Below, piece by piece: positions 1 through 10,285 of a stretch of DNA of 64,000 bases. The notes beneath the pieces are model-generated. The model did no database searches. It was given only the letters and a program-made list of their open reading frames with translations, and had not been told where the DNA came from. The position numbers were made by a program, and so were the translations under genes. The DNA comes from Actinomycetales bacterium. GTDB taxonomy: Bacteria; Actinomycetota; Actinomycetes; Actinomycetales; Microbacteriaceae. The stretch lies in NCBI GenBank assembly GCA_017308515.1, contig JAFKEN010000013.1, positions 1-64,000 on the forward strand. Direction: 5' to 3'. Within the stretch, counting starts at the first letter, position 1. Each line of letters starts with the position of its first letter.

Positions 1-63
1 CAGCCGCAGCAGTTCGCCGAGCGCCGCGACGGCGGCGAGCGGATGCGCGCGGAGGGTCCTCAT
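1..63 (-). CDS. Start of an unidentified coupled gene (partial)
   Basis: Only the first 21 codons are in the window (protein begins MRTLRAHPLAAVAAL). Its ATG overlaps the TGA of the upstream dehydrogenase gene in an ATGA junction, so the two are probably translationally coupled and work together. The rest lies off the left edge, so the function cannot be read. In other actinobacteria a dehydrogenase of this type is often followed by an acyl-CoA ligase, but that is only a guess here. Confidence 0.45.
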   Translation of the reverse strand, partial: MRTLRAHPLAAVAALGELLRL

Positions 64-974
64 CGCGGCGCCGCCTCCGACGCCCCGCTCCCGGCGTCCG
101 GCGCCGCGCCTGCGCCGGGCCCTGCGCCCGCATCTCGCGCGAGCCGCCGCTCCCACCCGTCGAGGGCGCCGTCGGCGAGAGCCGGGAACGCCTGCAGCGC
201 GGCGCCCGCGGCGCGCGACCACCAGGGCGACCACAGCCTCGTGCGCCGCACGACCGCGCGCGCGACGAGCTTCGCGGCGTCGACCGGCCGCAGCGCGGGG
301 GCGTCGCGGTAGGCGGGGGTCGCGGCGCTCATCGCGGTGCGCACGAGCGGCAGGTGCAGACTCGTCAGGGCGACGCCGTGCCGCGCGAGCTCGGGCGCCG
401 CCGCGCGCAGCCAGCCTTCGAAGGCCGCCTTCGAGCCGGCGTAGGCCGACCATCCCGCGGCGGGGATGTCGACGATCGTCGACGAGGTCGCGATCACCTG
501 CCCGCGCCCCGCCGCCGCCATCGCGGGCAGCAGCCGCAGCAGGAGCGCGACCGGCCCGAGGTAGTTGACGCCCGCGGTGCGGGTGACGTCGTGGGCGCGC
601 TCGGCGCTGTCGAGCACCGCGCGGTGGATCGAGTGCCCCGCGTTCGAGACCACGAGCTCGGGCGCGCCGAACTCGGCGAGGATCCGATCGGCCGCGGCGG
701 TCGCCGCCGCCGTGTCGCGCAGGTCGACGGCGAGCACGGCGGCCTCGCCGCCCCGCCGGCGGATCCCGGCCGCGACCGCCTCGAGCGCGCCCTCGTCGCG
801 CGCGAGCAGCACGAGCCGCGCCCCGACCCGCGCGAAACGCCCGGCCACCTCGGCGCCGATGCCGCGCGAGGCCCCCGTCACGACGACGACGCGGCCGCCG
901 AGGCGGGCGGTGAGCGCCGCGCGCGAGGGACCGCGGGGGCGCAGGCCGAGCAGCGCGGGCAGCAGCGCGTCCAC
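60..974 (-). CDS. SDR family NAD(P)-dependent oxidoreductase
   Basis: Classical short-chain dehydrogenase of 304 residues. The nucleotide-binding glycine motif TGASRGIG is at residues 33-40, an NAG motif follows strand 4 (SNAGHSIHR), and the catalytic YxxxK is present (YAGSKAAFEG). The start is a GTG preceded by a GAGCGGAG ribosome site. A longer frame runs upstream but only repeats the carbonic anhydrase gene in the wrong frame. The product is likely soluble and cytosolic, reducing or oxidising an alcohol/ketone substrate that cannot be named from sequence. The gene follows the carbonic anhydrase gene by 40 bp and overlaps the next gene by 4 bp, so all three may be one transcript. A long Ala/Gly-rich C-terminal tail (about 30 residues) is unusual. 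Confidence 0.85.
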   Translation of the reverse strand: MDALLPALLGLRPRGPSRAALTARLGGRVVVVTGASRGIGAEVAGRFARVGARLVLLARDEGALEAVAAGIRRRGGEAAVLAVDLRDTAAATAAADRILAEFGAPELVVSNAGHSIHRAVLDSAERAHDVTRTAGVNYLGPVALLLRLLPAMAAAGRGQVIATSSTIVDIPAAGWSAYAGSKAAFEGWLRAAAPELARHGVALTSLHLPLVRTAMSAATPAYRDAPALRPVDAAKLVARAVVRRTRLWSPWWSRAAGAALQAFPALADGALDGWERRLARDAGAGPGAGAAPDAGSGASEAAPR

Positions 975-1014
975 CCCGGCTCCGCTCGAGTCGCCCGTGT
1001 GCGCCGCGGCGGGG

Positions 1015-1542
1015 TCAGGCGAGCGGCTCGAGGCCGCGGTGGCGGGCGGCGAGCTGCACGTACTGCTCGGCGTTGCTGCGCACGCGCTCGCGGAGCGCGG
1101 CATCCTCGATCTCGCCGCGCACCTTCGCCGGCACCCCGGCCGCGATCGAGTTCGGCGGCACCTCGTGACCCTCCAGCAGCACCGCGCCCGCGGCGACGAG
1201 CGAGCCCGAGCCGACGACCGAGCCGTTGAGCAGGCGCGCGCCCATGCCGATGAGCGCCGCGTCGTGCACCGTCGCGCCGTGGATGATCGCCGCGTGGCCG
1301 ATGCCGACGCCGCGCCCGATCGTCGCCGGCACACCCGTGTCGACGTGCACCACCGAGCCGTCCTGCAGGTTGCTGCCCTCGCCGAGCACCACCGGCGCCA
1401 TGTCGCCGCGGATCACCGCGCCGTACCAGACGCTCGCGTGCGCCTCGATGGTGACGTCGCCGATGATCGTCGCGTTGGGGGCGATCCAGGCGGTCTCGTG
1501 GATGCGCGGGCTCGCGCCCTCGAAGGGCAGAAGTAGGGCCAT
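1015..1542 (-). CDS. Gamma-class carbonic anhydrase-like hexapeptide protein
   Basis: 175-residue left-handed beta-helix protein of the gamma-carbonic anhydrase/PaaY/YrdA group. It starts MALLLPFEGASPRIHETAWIA and shows successive hexapeptide turns. The metal-ligand histidines are in place (VVHVDTG, then HAAIIHG). The usual length is about 170-200 residues, so it looks complete. The family forms trimers with zinc or iron at subunit interfaces. Many members hydrate CO2, others have no known activity. The ATG was chosen because TAGCCT lies 7 nt upstream, a leaderless promoter arrangement seen repeatedly in this window. It is divergent from the large membrane protein gene at 1642. Confidence 0.9.
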   Translation of the reverse strand: MALLLPFEGASPRIHETAWIAPNATIIGDVTIEAHASVWYGAVIRGDMAPVVLGEGSNLQDGSVVHVDTGVPATIGRGVGIGHAAIIHGATVHDAALIGMGARLLNGSVVGSGSLVAAGAVLLEGHEVPPNSIAAGVPAKVRGEIEDAALRERVRSNAEQYVQLAARHRGLEPLA

Positions 1543-1549
1543 GGCCCTC

Positions 1550-1555
1550 AGGCTA
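1550..1555 (-). promoter_or_regulatory. -10 element for the carbonic anhydrase gene (leaderless)
   Basis: On the minus strand TAGCCT ends 7 nt before the ATG at 1542, with no ribosome site between. This fits transcription starting at or next to the start codon. Confidence 0.5.
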
Positions 1556-1605
1556 GCCCGGCCGCACCCCTGGAAAGGGGCCAGATCGCCGCGGGAGCCC
1601 GTCCC

Positions 1606-1611
1606 TAGACT
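1606..1611 (+). promoter_or_regulatory. -10 element before the 1342-residue membrane protein gene
   Basis: TAGACT lies 30 nt before the GTG at 1642. Here a ribosome site (GGAGG, around 1632) separates promoter and start, so this transcript has a short leader. Confidence 0.45.
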
Positions 1612-1641
1612 GGCCGTTCCACGAGTCGACCCGGAGGCGTC

Positions 1642-4600
1642 GTGGCCAACCCGAACCGGGACGCTCCCGCGCGTCCCACGCCCCCGGCCCGGGGCTTCAC
1701 CGCGGTGCGCGAGGCGCTCCGCGGTCGTCGGGGTGCCTGGGCGCTGGTGGTGACCGTGCTCGTGCTGCTCGTCGCGGGAGCGGTCGTCGTCGGCGGGCGG
1801 GCCCTGCAGGTGCCCGACGGCGAGTTCGGCGGCTACTCCTACGGGTCGCAGGTCGGGGCGCGCGTCGCGACCTCCGAGCCGTTCGCACTGCCCGTGGGGG
1901 CGGATCCCGTGCTCGCCGCGACGCCCGACGGCGCCTACCTGCTCGCCCTCTCCGCGAGCGACGACGCCCAGGGCGGGCGCCTGCTCGTGTTCGACGCGGC
2001 CACCCTCGCCCCGACGGGTGAGGCCGAGGTCGCCGGACCCCCGGCGATGCTCGGCGTCGCCGACGACGGCACGATCGTGCTGCAGGTCGGCTCCTCGCGC
2101 CTGCAGAGCGTGACACTCGACTCCGACGGCGTGCCGACCGCGGCCGACGCGGTCTCCGCCGGGGTGCCCGGGACCCTCTCGTTCGCGACGCTCGCCCCCG
2201 ACGGATCGCGCGTCTACGCCGTCTCCTCGAGCGACCGCGGCGTCGTGCTCGCCCTCGACCCCGCCACCGGCCGGCTGCTCGGCTACGTCGAGCCGGGCGG
2301 TGCCGTGCTCGACCTCGCGACCGCGGCCGGCTCGGGCCGGGTCGTCGTGGCGACCGAACGGGCGCTCGCCGTCTACGACGCGCGGCTCGCGCCCGTCGCG
2401 AAGCTCGCCTCCTCGGGCGACGACGGCGGGCGGATCGCGGTGAGCGCCGATGGCACCCGTGTCTGGGACGGGCGCACCCACCGCATCCTCACCGTCCAGG
2501 ACGGCGCCCTCGTCGAGGCGGGCACCTACCCGGCCGAGGTGCAGGACCCGGTCGTCACCTCCGGCGGGGCCCTGCTCTCCGGGGCGCTCGTGCTGCGCGA
2601 CGGATCCACCGGCGAGCCGGTCGCGCGCATCGTCGACGCCGACGCGATCGCCGGCACGGCGCCCGTTCCGCTGCCCGACCCGCGGGCCGGGGTGGCCGTG
2701 CTCGTGGGGAGCCCCGAGGCCGCGACGATCACGCGCATCGATCCGCGGGCCCCGAAGGTCTCGACCGCCGAACTCGCGGTCGTCGCCGGGGGTGGCGCGC
2801 TCGCGCTCCTGCTCGTGACGCTGCTCGCGCTGATGCTGCGGCGGCCTCGACCGGTCGCCGTCGCCGAGGAGGGTGAAGCGCGCGTTGACGCGGGTGCGGC
2901 GCGGGGACGCGCGCGGGCCCGGCGGGAGGCGGCGTCGGCTGCCGAGGGGGCCGAGGATCGTGAGCGCCCGGCCGAGCCCGACGCCGACGGCACCGCGTGG
3001 GTCGAGCCCGCGCCGCGCCGCCCGCTGTTCGCGACCGACCCGGCGACGGGCGCACGCATCCCCCTGCCGATCGGGCCGCTGTTCGCGGGGCCGATCCCCG
3101 AGGATCCCGCCCCCGCCACCACCCGCTTCGTCGGCGCCCGGCGAGAAGTGCCCGCGGAGGCGGCGGACGCGCCGGCGGAGGACGTGCCCGAGTCGGGCGC
3201 GCCGGCGGCGTCCGACTCGCCGGCCGACGAGCGCGGGGATGCGACGCCGAGCTCCCGGAGGTCGCGCGCGTCCGTCGCGCCCGACCCCGCGCCCGAGGGC
3301 TTCGTGCCCCTCGGCGACATGTCGACAGCCGATCGCGACTCGATCGCCGCGCTCGCGGAGCGCAAGGCCGAGCTGCGCGAGAGCGCCCTGCTGGAACGCG
3401 CTCGCGCCGCGACGGCGGGGGCGCGCGCCGGTCGGGCCGGTCGGGCCGCGCAGCGCGAGGCCGCGCGGGCCGCCGCCGCCGAGGCGCGTCGCGCGACCGT
3501 CGCCGAGCCGATCCCCGACGCGCTCGCCGCAGCGGCGCGCGCCGCGGCCGCCGCCGAGCTGGCGGAGGCGGAACGCCGTGCCGAGGAGGCCCGTCTCGTC
3601 GAGGACGCACGTCGGGCCGAGGAGTCCCGCCTCGCCGCGGAGGCCCGCGCGGCGGAGGAGTCCCGTCGCGCGGAGGACGCCCGTCGTGTCGAGGAGGCCC
3701 GGCTGGCGGAGGAGGCCCGTCTCGCGGAGGAGGCCCGTCTCGCGGAGGAGGCCCGTCTCGCGGAGGAGGCCCGCCTGGCGGAGGAGGCGCGTCTCGCGGA
3801 GGAGGCGCGCGCCGCTGCAGAGGCTCGTGCTGCCGAGGAGGCTCGGGCGGCCGCCGAGGCGCAGGCGGCTCGAGAGGCCGAGCAGGCTCGCCGGGCCGAG
3901 GAGGCGCGTCGGGCCGAGGAGGCCGCGCGCGCCGCCGAGGAGGCCCGGAAGGCCGAGGAACGCGCCGCACAGGAAGCGGCGGCCGCCGCGGCTCAGGCCG
4001 CCAAGCAGGCCGAGATCGAGGCGCGGCAGGAGCAGCGGAGGGCCACCGCGCAGGCCCGCGTCGACGCTCGCGACCAGGCGCGCCGGGCGAAGGCGCAGCG
4101 CAAGACCGAGCGCGCCGACGCGAAGATGATCGCCTCCGTCGCCCGCGAGACCGAACGCGCGCTCGAGGAGGTCGCGCGGGCGGAGGCCGCCGCGGCCGCC
4201 GCACGGGCGCGCGCCGACGCGATCCGCGCCGGGGCGACGGCGGCCGCGGCCGCCGAGGTCGCCGCCGCCGCGGGCGCCGCCGCGGAGCGGGCCGCGCGCG
4301 CCGAGGCACGTCAGGTCGCCGAGGAGACCGTGCGCGCGCTCACCGTGGCGTCGGCCCGCGCCGCCGAACCCGTCGGCGCCGAGTTCGACGCTCCGGCCGC
4401 CGCGCCCGCCGCGACGGCGACCGCGACCCCCGCACCGGCCGACGCCCCCCTCGACGACACCGAGCCCGGCCGCGCCGCGACCGCCGCAACCCCCGCGCCC
4501 GAGCAGGGCTCCGTCGCCGAGATCGTCTTCGACAGCACGATCCGCCGCTCCGAGCTGCCCGCGATCATCGCCCAGTCCTTTCGGAATCGTCAGGCTGCGC

Positions 4601-5670
4601 TGGATGCGGCGGATGCGCCGGTCGACGACGCGACGATCCGCCGGGAGTCGCTGCCGGATCCCCGGGAGACGGCCGCCGCAGCGCCCCCGGCCGCTGCTGC
4701 CGGCCCCGATCTGCGCCCGCGCCCGCTGCCCGAACTCGACCTCGAGCCGACGATCGCGCGCAGGATCGCGCGCGCCTTCCGCCCCGCGGCAGCATCGACG
4801 ACTCCCGCACCCGAGGCCCCCGCGACGCCCGTCGAGCCCGCTTCGACGGCGTCACCCGCCACCCTCTCCGAGCCCGACACGGCTCTTGCCCCGGCGGCCC
4901 CGCCCGCATTCGACGAGCTGCTCGCGCCGAGTTCCTCCGTCGCGCCCCCCGAACAGCCCGCCCCCGAACAGCCCGCCCACGAGCATCCGTCGAGCGCCGC
5001 CGGCTCGCCCGAGCCCGACGAGCCGATCGAGCGGTCGGCCGTCCCCGCGCCGGCACGTGCGCCCCGGCTCGTGACCGCGCCCGGGCGCGCCGGCCGGAGC
5101 GCCGCATCCGCGTCGTCTGCGTCCGCTGCCGCCGCGCCCTCCGGCATCGCACCCGCCGCCTCCGCGACCGCCGCCGCCTCGGCGAACGGCACGGCCGAGC
5201 GCGTCATCGCTCCTGCCGCGCGACGCGAGCGCGCCTCGGTCGCCTACGGCGCGGCCTCCTCGACCGTCGCCGACCCGCGCTCGCCGCGCCCGACCCGCAG
5301 CCCCCGCGTGCGGGCAGCCCGCAAGCGCGACGAGAAGGTCGCCGAGTACCTGCGCTGGCAGCCGCCGGGCAGCCCCGCGCCCGACCGCACGGTGCCGGGG
5401 GTGCCCTCGGCGCTCACGATCCTGCCGCGCGGCGGCGCGGGCCGTGCCGCCACGCAGGCCGAGTCGGCCGACCGGCTCGCGCGCCTCGCGCTGCGCCTGA
5501 CGCCGCTCGGCGGTCTCCCCGGACTCGTGCTGGGGCTCGTTGCCCGGCGGCGCATCCGACGCGACGGGGGCACCGCGATGCCGGTCGCGACCGTCGCGAG
5601 CGTCGTCGGGGGCATCGTGTTCGCGATCACGGTCGAGCTGGTCACGCTCGCCGTCATCCTGTTCCGCTGA
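1642..5670 (+). CDS. Large multidomain membrane protein: propeller, coiled coil, C-terminal membrane pair
   Basis: 1342 residues, starting at a GTG behind a GGAGG ribosome site. Architecture read from the sequence: a cytoplasmic N-terminus; membrane helix about 32-52; a beta-rich region about 57-370 with repeated propeller-like turns (PDGSRVYAV, DPATGRLLGYV); a second membrane helix about 378-400; a disordered linker; and an extreme Ala/Glu/Arg coiled coil about 630-895. The coiled coil contains a tandem hexapeptide run (LAEEAR repeated about seven times). A second Pro/Ala-rich linker follows, and then two C-terminal hydrophobic helices (about 1275-1342) resembling a DUF4190-type pair. By topology the propeller should be outside and the coiled coil inside. 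I do not recognise the whole protein, and the function is unknown. A role linking envelope and cytoplasm is inference. Confidence 0.8.
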   Translation: MANPNRDAPARPTPPARGFTAVREALRGRRGAWALVVTVLVLLVAGAVVVGGRALQVPDGEFGGYSYGSQVGARVATSEPFALPVGADPVLAATPDGAYLLALSASDDAQGGRLLVFDAATLAPTGEAEVAGPPAMLGVADDGTIVLQVGSSRLQSVTLDSDGVPTAADAVSAGVPGTLSFATLAPDGSRVYAVSSSDRGVVLALDPATGRLLGYVEPGGAVLDLATAAGSGRVVVATERALAVYDARLAPVAKLASSGDDGGRIAVSADGTRVWDGRTHRILTVQDGALVEAGTYPAEVQDPVVTSGGALLSGALVLRDGSTGEPVARIVDADAIAGTAPVPLPDPRAGVAVLVGSPEAATITRIDPRAPKVSTAELAVVAGGGALALLLVTLLALMLRRPRPVAVAEEGEARVDAGAARGRARARREAASAAEGAEDRERPAEPDADGTAWVEPAPRRPLFATDPATGARIPLPIGPLFAGPIPEDPAPATTRFVGARREVPAEAADAPAEDVPESGAPAASDSPADERGDATPSSRRSRASVAPDPAPEGFVPLGDMSTADRDSIAALAERKAELRESALLERARAATAGARAGRAGRAAQREAARAAAAEARRATVAEPIPDALAAAARAAAAAELAEAERRAEEARLVEDARRAEESRLAAEARAAEESRRAEDARRVEEARLAEEARLAEEARLAEEARLAEEARLAEEARLAEEARAAAEARAAEEARAAAEAQAAREAEQARRAEEARRAEEAARAAEEARKAEERAAQEAAAAAAQAAKQAEIEARQEQRRATAQARVDARDQARRAKAQRKTERADAKMIASVARETERALEEVARAEAAAAAARARADAIRAGATAAAAAEVAAAAGAAAERAARAEARQVAEETVRALTVASARAAEPVGAEFDAPAAAPAATATATPAPADAPLDDTEPGRAATAATPAPEQGSVAEIVFDSTIRRSELPAIIAQSFRNRQAALDAADAPVDDATIRRESLPDPRETAAAAPPAAAAGPDLRPRPLPELDLEPTIARRIARAFRPAAASTTPAPEAPATPVEPASTASPATLSEPDTALAPAAPPAFDELLAPSSSVAPPEQPAPEQPAHEHPSSAAGSPEPDEPIERSAVPAPARAPRLVTAPGRAGRSAASASSASAAAAPSGIAPAASATAAASANGTAERVIAPAARRERASVAYGAASSTVADPRSPRPTRSPRVRAARKRDEKVAEYLRWQPPGSPAPDRTVPGVPSALTILPRGGAGRAATQAESADRLARLALRLTPLGGLPGLVLGLVARRRIRRDGGTAMPVATVASVVGGIVFAITVELVTLAVILFR
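3700..3815 (+). repeat. In-frame 18-bp tandem repeat encoding LAEEAR hexapeptides
   Basis: About six to seven near-identical 18-bp units (CTCGCGGAGGAGGCCCGT type) lie inside the coiled-coil region. They keep the frame and differ only at silent positions, so copy number could change without breaking the protein. Confidence 0.75.
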
Positions 5671-5690
5671 CGGCTCCGAGCCCCGCCGGG

Positions 5691-5696
5691 TACCCT
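5691..5696 (+). promoter_or_regulatory. -10 element for ffh
   Basis: TACCCT followed by GGAG lies 10 nt before the ATG at 5707. The same string TACCCTGGAG occurs before trmD and mnmA. Confidence 0.5.
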
Positions 5697-5706
5697 GGAG
5701 CCCGAC

Positions 5707-7293
<1,587 letters not shown>

Positions 7294-7328
7294 GGTCGCC
7301 CGCCCGGCGCCGGGACCGCGCGCGTGCC

Positions 7329-7334
7329 TAGGCT
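7329..7334 (+). promoter_or_regulatory. -10 element for the LLM oxidoreductase gene (leaderless)
   Basis: TAGGCT ends 6 nt before the ATG at 7341, the spacing expected for transcription starting at the ATG. Confidence 0.55.
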
Positions 7335-7340
7335 CGGAGC

Positions 7341-8147
7341 ATGACCGACCGTCCCGTCCGCGTCGGCGTGCAGATCGCGCCGCAACACGTTCCCTACGCC
7401 ACCCTCCGCGACACGGTCGCCGAGATGGAGCAGCTGGGGGTCGACGTCGTCTTCAACTGGGACCACTTCTTCCCGCTGAGCGGCGACCGCGGCGGCCTGC
7501 ACTTCGAGTCATGGACCCAGCTCGGCGCGATCGCGGAGCAGACCAGCCGCATCGAGTTCGGGCCGCTCGTCAACTGCAACTCCTACCGCAACCCCGACCT
7601 GCAGGCCGACATGGCCCGTACCGTCGACCACATCAGCGCCAAGGACGGCGTCGGCCGGTTCATCTTCGGTACCGGCTCCGGCTGGTTCCAGCACGACTAC
7701 GACGAGTACGGCTACGAGTTCGGCACCGCCGGGTCGCGACTGGATGCGCTCGCGCGCGACCTGCCGCGCATCCGGGCCCGCTGGGAGAAGCTCAACCCGG
7801 CGCCGACCCGGCGCATCCCGATCCTCATCGGGGGCGGTGGCGAGAAGAAGACCCTGCGGATCGTCGCCGAGCACGCCGACATCTGGCACTCGTTCTCCGA
7901 CCCCGAGACCCTCGAGCGCAAGCTCGGGGTGCTGCGCGAGCACTGCGCGGCGGTCGGTCGCGACATCTCCGAGATCGAGCTGTCGACCGGCACGAGCGTG
8001 CGGGGGATGGGCGCCCTCGACGACGCGACCCTCGAGCGTCAGCACGCGCTCGGCGTGCGCCTGTTCGAGTTCGGCCTGCAGCCCGCCGACCCCGACCTCG
8101 ACGCGGTGCGGGCGCTGCTGCGGTGGAGGGATCGCGCGAACGCCTGA
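7341..8147 (+). CDS. LLM-class (luciferase-like) F420-dependent oxidoreductase
   Basis: 268-residue TIM-barrel protein of the bacterial-luciferase-like superfamily. Typical segments are the N-terminal strand with a VQIAPQHV start, GVDVVFNWDHFFPL, ERTSRIEFGPLV-like strand 4 (QTSRIEFGPLVNCNSYR), and the glycine-rich phosphate site region IPILIGGGGEKKT with the following AEHADIWH. These features favour coenzyme F420 over FMN, but this is family knowledge and not shown directly. The substrate is unknown. The gene has its own leaderless promoter and a downstream hairpin, so it looks monocistronic. It is inserted in the usually tight ffh-rpsP neighbourhood. Confidence 0.88.
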   Translation: MTDRPVRVGVQIAPQHVPYATLRDTVAEMEQLGVDVVFNWDHFFPLSGDRGGLHFESWTQLGAIAEQTSRIEFGPLVNCNSYRNPDLQADMARTVDHISAKDGVGRFIFGTGSGWFQHDYDEYGYEFGTAGSRLDALARDLPRIRARWEKLNPAPTRRIPILIGGGGEKKTLRIVAEHADIWHSFSDPETLERKLGVLREHCAAVGRDISEIELSTGTSVRGMGALDDATLERQHALGVRLFEFGLQPADPDLDAVRALLRWRDRANA

Positions 8148-8222
8148 GGCGCGCGGGGGTGCGGCGCCCGCTGAGCGGCGGTTTCGGCGCCGCGGCTCCG
8201 ACTCGGCGGCGACTCCGGTCGC

Positions 8223-8244
8223 CCGTCGGCCCCGCGCCCGACGG
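8223..8244 (+). terminator. Hairpin downstream of the LLM oxidoreductase gene
   Basis: A perfect 7-bp stem (CCGTCGG / CCGACGG) with an 8-nt loop lies in the 165-bp gap before the exporter gene. A wider pair GCGGTTTCG / CGAAACCGC (8178-8186 and 8247-8255) encloses it. There is no clear T-run. Confidence 0.4.
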
Positions 8245-8300
8245 CGCGAAACCGCGGCGTGCTGTCCGTTTCCCGCGCGACCGGGGTCGGGGGCTGCCCC

Positions 8301-8306
8301 TAGCGT
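8301..8306 (+). promoter_or_regulatory. -10 element for the DMT exporter gene (leaderless)
   Basis: TAGCGT ends 6 nt before the GTG at 8313, and no ribosome site is visible. This also fixes the GTG as the likely start. Confidence 0.5.
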
Positions 8307-8312
8307 GACGGG

Positions 8313-9410
8313 GTGACCGACACCGAGTCCCCGCGCGCACGGATCGTCCTGCTGGCGGCGATCGCCTTCACGGTGCTCGCGTGGGCGAGCGCGTTCATCG
8401 TGATCCGCGGGGTCGCTCCCGTGGTCGGCGGCGGTGAGCTCGCGCTCGGGCGCCTGCTCGTGGGCGCGGTCGCGCTCGGCTCGCTCGTGCTGATCGGCCG
8501 ACGGTGGGTCGCGCCGACGGGCCGCGAGTGGATCCGCCTGGCCGTCTACGGGCTCGGCTGGTTCGGCGTCTACAACGTCGCCCTCAACCTCGCCGAGCAG
8601 GTGCTCGACGCCGGGACGGCCGCGATGCTCGTCAACATCGGGCCGCTGCTCATCGCGCTCGGCGCGGGGCTGTTCCTCGGGGAGGGGCTGCCGCGCTGGC
8701 TGCTCGTCGGCGCCGGGGTCGCGTTCCTCGGCGTCGTGCTGATCAGCGTGGGAACCACCCTCGCGAGCGCGGGCGGGAGGCCGATCGACCCGCTCGGTGT
8801 CGTCGGGTGCCTGGTCGCGGCGGTGACCTACGCCGTCGGGGTGCTCGCCCAGAAGCCGCTGACCCGTCGGCTGCCGGCGGCCCAGGTCGCCCTCATCGGA
8901 TGCGTCATCGGCGCCCTCGCCTGCCTCCCGTTCGCGGGCGCACTCGTCGCCGATCTCGCGGTCGCCGCGCCGCCCACGTGGCTCGGGATCGTCTACCTCG
9001 GCCTCGTGCCCACCGCTCTCGCCTTCACGACCTGGGGTTACGCCCTCGGCCGCATGCCGGCGTCGCAGCTCGGCGTCACGACCTACATCGTGCCGCCGCT
9101 GACGATCGCGGCCGGCTGGTTCGTCTTCGGCGAGGTGCCCCCGTGGCTCGCGATCGCGGGCGGCGTGCTCGCGCTCGGCGGCGTCGCGCTCTCGCGGCGC
9201 TCCTCGCGTCCGCGGGCGACGGCCGCGGCGCCGGGGGCGGTGGCTCCGGCGTCCGCGCCGACCGGTGCCGCCCCGGCGGCTGTGTCCGACTCGTCACTGC
9301 CGCGCGGTGCCGCCCCCGCCGCTGCCTCCGACTCGTCACTGCCGCGCGGCGCCGCTCCCGCTGCTGCGCCGGCCGCGGTTTCCACCCCGGCGCGCGATCT
9401 GTCAGAATAG
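8313..9410 (+). CDS. EamA/DMT family transporter
   Basis: 365 residues with ten predicted membrane helices in two five-helix EamA halves, ending near residue 295 (ALGGVALSRRSSRPR). The first half shows AWASAFIVIRGV and the second GVVGCLVAAVTYAVGVLAQKPL, both typical of drug/metabolite exporters of the RhaT/YedA type. It should export a small metabolite across the membrane; the substrate is not predictable. The last about 65 residues are a cytoplasmic Ala/Pro/Ser tail built from a 13-residue tandem duplication (see repeat at 9279). The end of the gene overlaps the probable rpsP promoter. Confidence 0.88.
   Translation: MTDTESPRARIVLLAAIAFTVLAWASAFIVIRGVAPVVGGGELALGRLLVGAVALGSLVLIGRRWVAPTGREWIRLAVYGLGWFGVYNVALNLAEQVLDAGTAAMLVNIGPLLIALGAGLFLGEGLPRWLLVGAGVAFLGVVLISVGTTLASAGGRPIDPLGVVGCLVAAVTYAVGVLAQKPLTRRLPAAQVALIGCVIGALACLPFAGALVADLAVAAPPTWLGIVYLGLVPTALAFTTWGYALGRMPASQLGVTTYIVPPLTIAAGWFVFGEVPPWLAIAGGVLALGGVALSRRSSRPRATAAAPGAVAPASAPTGAAPAAVSDSSLPRGAAPAAASDSSLPRGAAPAAAPAAVSTPARDLSE
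9279..9356 (+). repeat. 39-bp tandem duplication in the exporter's C-terminal tail
   Basis: Two adjacent 39-bp units differ at only a few positions and encode AVSDSSLPRGAAP and AASDSSLPRGAAP. They preserve the frame and lie outside the membrane domain. Confidence 0.8.
9403..9408 (+). promoter_or_regulatory. Probable -10 element for rpsP
   Basis: CAGAAT overlaps the end of the exporter gene, with TTTCCA about 18 nt upstream as a possible -35. It would give rpsP a leader of about 120 nt. Confidence 0.4.
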
Positions 9411-9533
9411 GACGCTGGACCCCGCGCCCGACCCTCTATCCGGCCCGGAACCGTCCATCCCAGAGCTTCTGCCGAGTGTGCCCCCACGCGCACGGAGAGC
9501 AGTTCGACCTCACATGACTGATTCAGGAGAATC

Positions 9534-10028
9534 GTGGCCGTCAAGATCCGTCTGAAGCGCCTCGGGAAGATCCGGGCGCCCTACTACCGCATCGTCGTCG
9601 CCGACTCGCGCACCAAGCGCGACGGTCGCGTGATCGAGGAGATCGGCAAGTACCACCCCACCGAGCACCCCTCGCTCATCGAGGTGAACTCGGAGCGCGC
9701 GCAGTACTGGCTCGGCGTCGGCGCGCAGCCGACCGAGCAGGTGCTCGCCCTCCTCAAGCTCTCGGGCGACTGGGGCACCTTCAAGGGCGAGAAGGGCGCG
9801 AAGTCGACCATCCTCGCGCCCGAGGGCAAGCAGACCTTCGTCGCCGACGAGAAGAAGAAGCCGGTGCTGAAGCCCAAGGCCAAGGCCGCGGCGCCCGCCG
9901 CCGAGGAGCCCGCCGCCGAGGCTCCGGCCGCCGAGGAGCCCGCCGCCGAGGCCGAGGCTGAGGCTGCCGAGACCGAGGTTCCCGCCGAGACCGAGGCTGC
10001 GGCCGAGGCCCCGGCCGACGAGTCCTGA
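9534..10028 (+). CDS. rpsP: 30S ribosomal protein S16
   Basis: The first about 80 residues are standard bS16 ([20 protein letters not shown], then [20 protein letters not shown]), which binds 16S rRNA and helps assemble the 30S body. The GTG start sits behind CAGGAG. At 164 residues the protein is about twice the basic length. The extra C-terminus is a lysine stretch followed by a long Ala/Glu/Pro low-complexity acidic tail ([19 protein letters not shown]), a known actinobacterial feature though long here. It begins the rpsP-KH-rimM run (18-bp gap, then a 4-bp overlap). Confidence 0.97.
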   Translation: MAVKIRLKRLGKIRAPYYRIVVADSRTKRDGRVIEEIGKYHPTEHPSLIEVNSERAQYWLGVGAQPTEQVLALLKLSGDWGTFKGEKGAKSTILAPEGKQTFVADEKKKPVLKPKAKAAAPAAEEPAAEAPAAEEPAAEAEAEAAETEVPAETEAAAEAPADES

Positions 10029-10045
10029 TCGGCGCCGTCGACATC

Positions 10046-10285
10046 ATGCTGCGTTCCGCCCTCGAGCACCTCGTCACGGGGATCGTCGAGCACCCGGACG
10101 ACGTCCGGGTCGACTCGGTCGACACCCCGCGTGGCGAGCTGCTCGAGGTGCGGGTGCACCCCGACGACCTGGGTCGCGTGATCGGCCGTTCGGGCCGCAC
10201 CGCGAAGGCCCTGCGCACCGTGGTCGGCGCCCTCGCGGGCGAGCAGCGCGTGCGCGTCGACGTCGTCGACACCGATCGGGCGTGA
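10046..10285 (+). CDS. KH-domain RNA-binding protein (KhpA-like)
   Basis: 79 residues forming a single KH domain with the GRxGR-type loop (VIGRSGRTAKALRTVVGAL), which contacts RNA. The length matches the YlqC/KhpA family, whose members bind RNA with KhpB and affect cell growth in other Gram-positives. The gene lies between rpsP and rimM as in most actinobacteria. Its TGA overlaps the GTG of rimM. Confidence 0.93.
   Translation: MLRSALEHLVTGIVEHPDDVRVDSVDTPRGELLEVRVHPDDLGRVIGRSGRTAKALRTVVGALAGEQRVRVDVVDTDRA

Noticed and set aside
2729-4309. Long open frames antisense to the coiled-coil region
   Set aside because: They are Arg/Pro-rich shadows caused by high GC and the repetitive coding strand; no start signals or domains.
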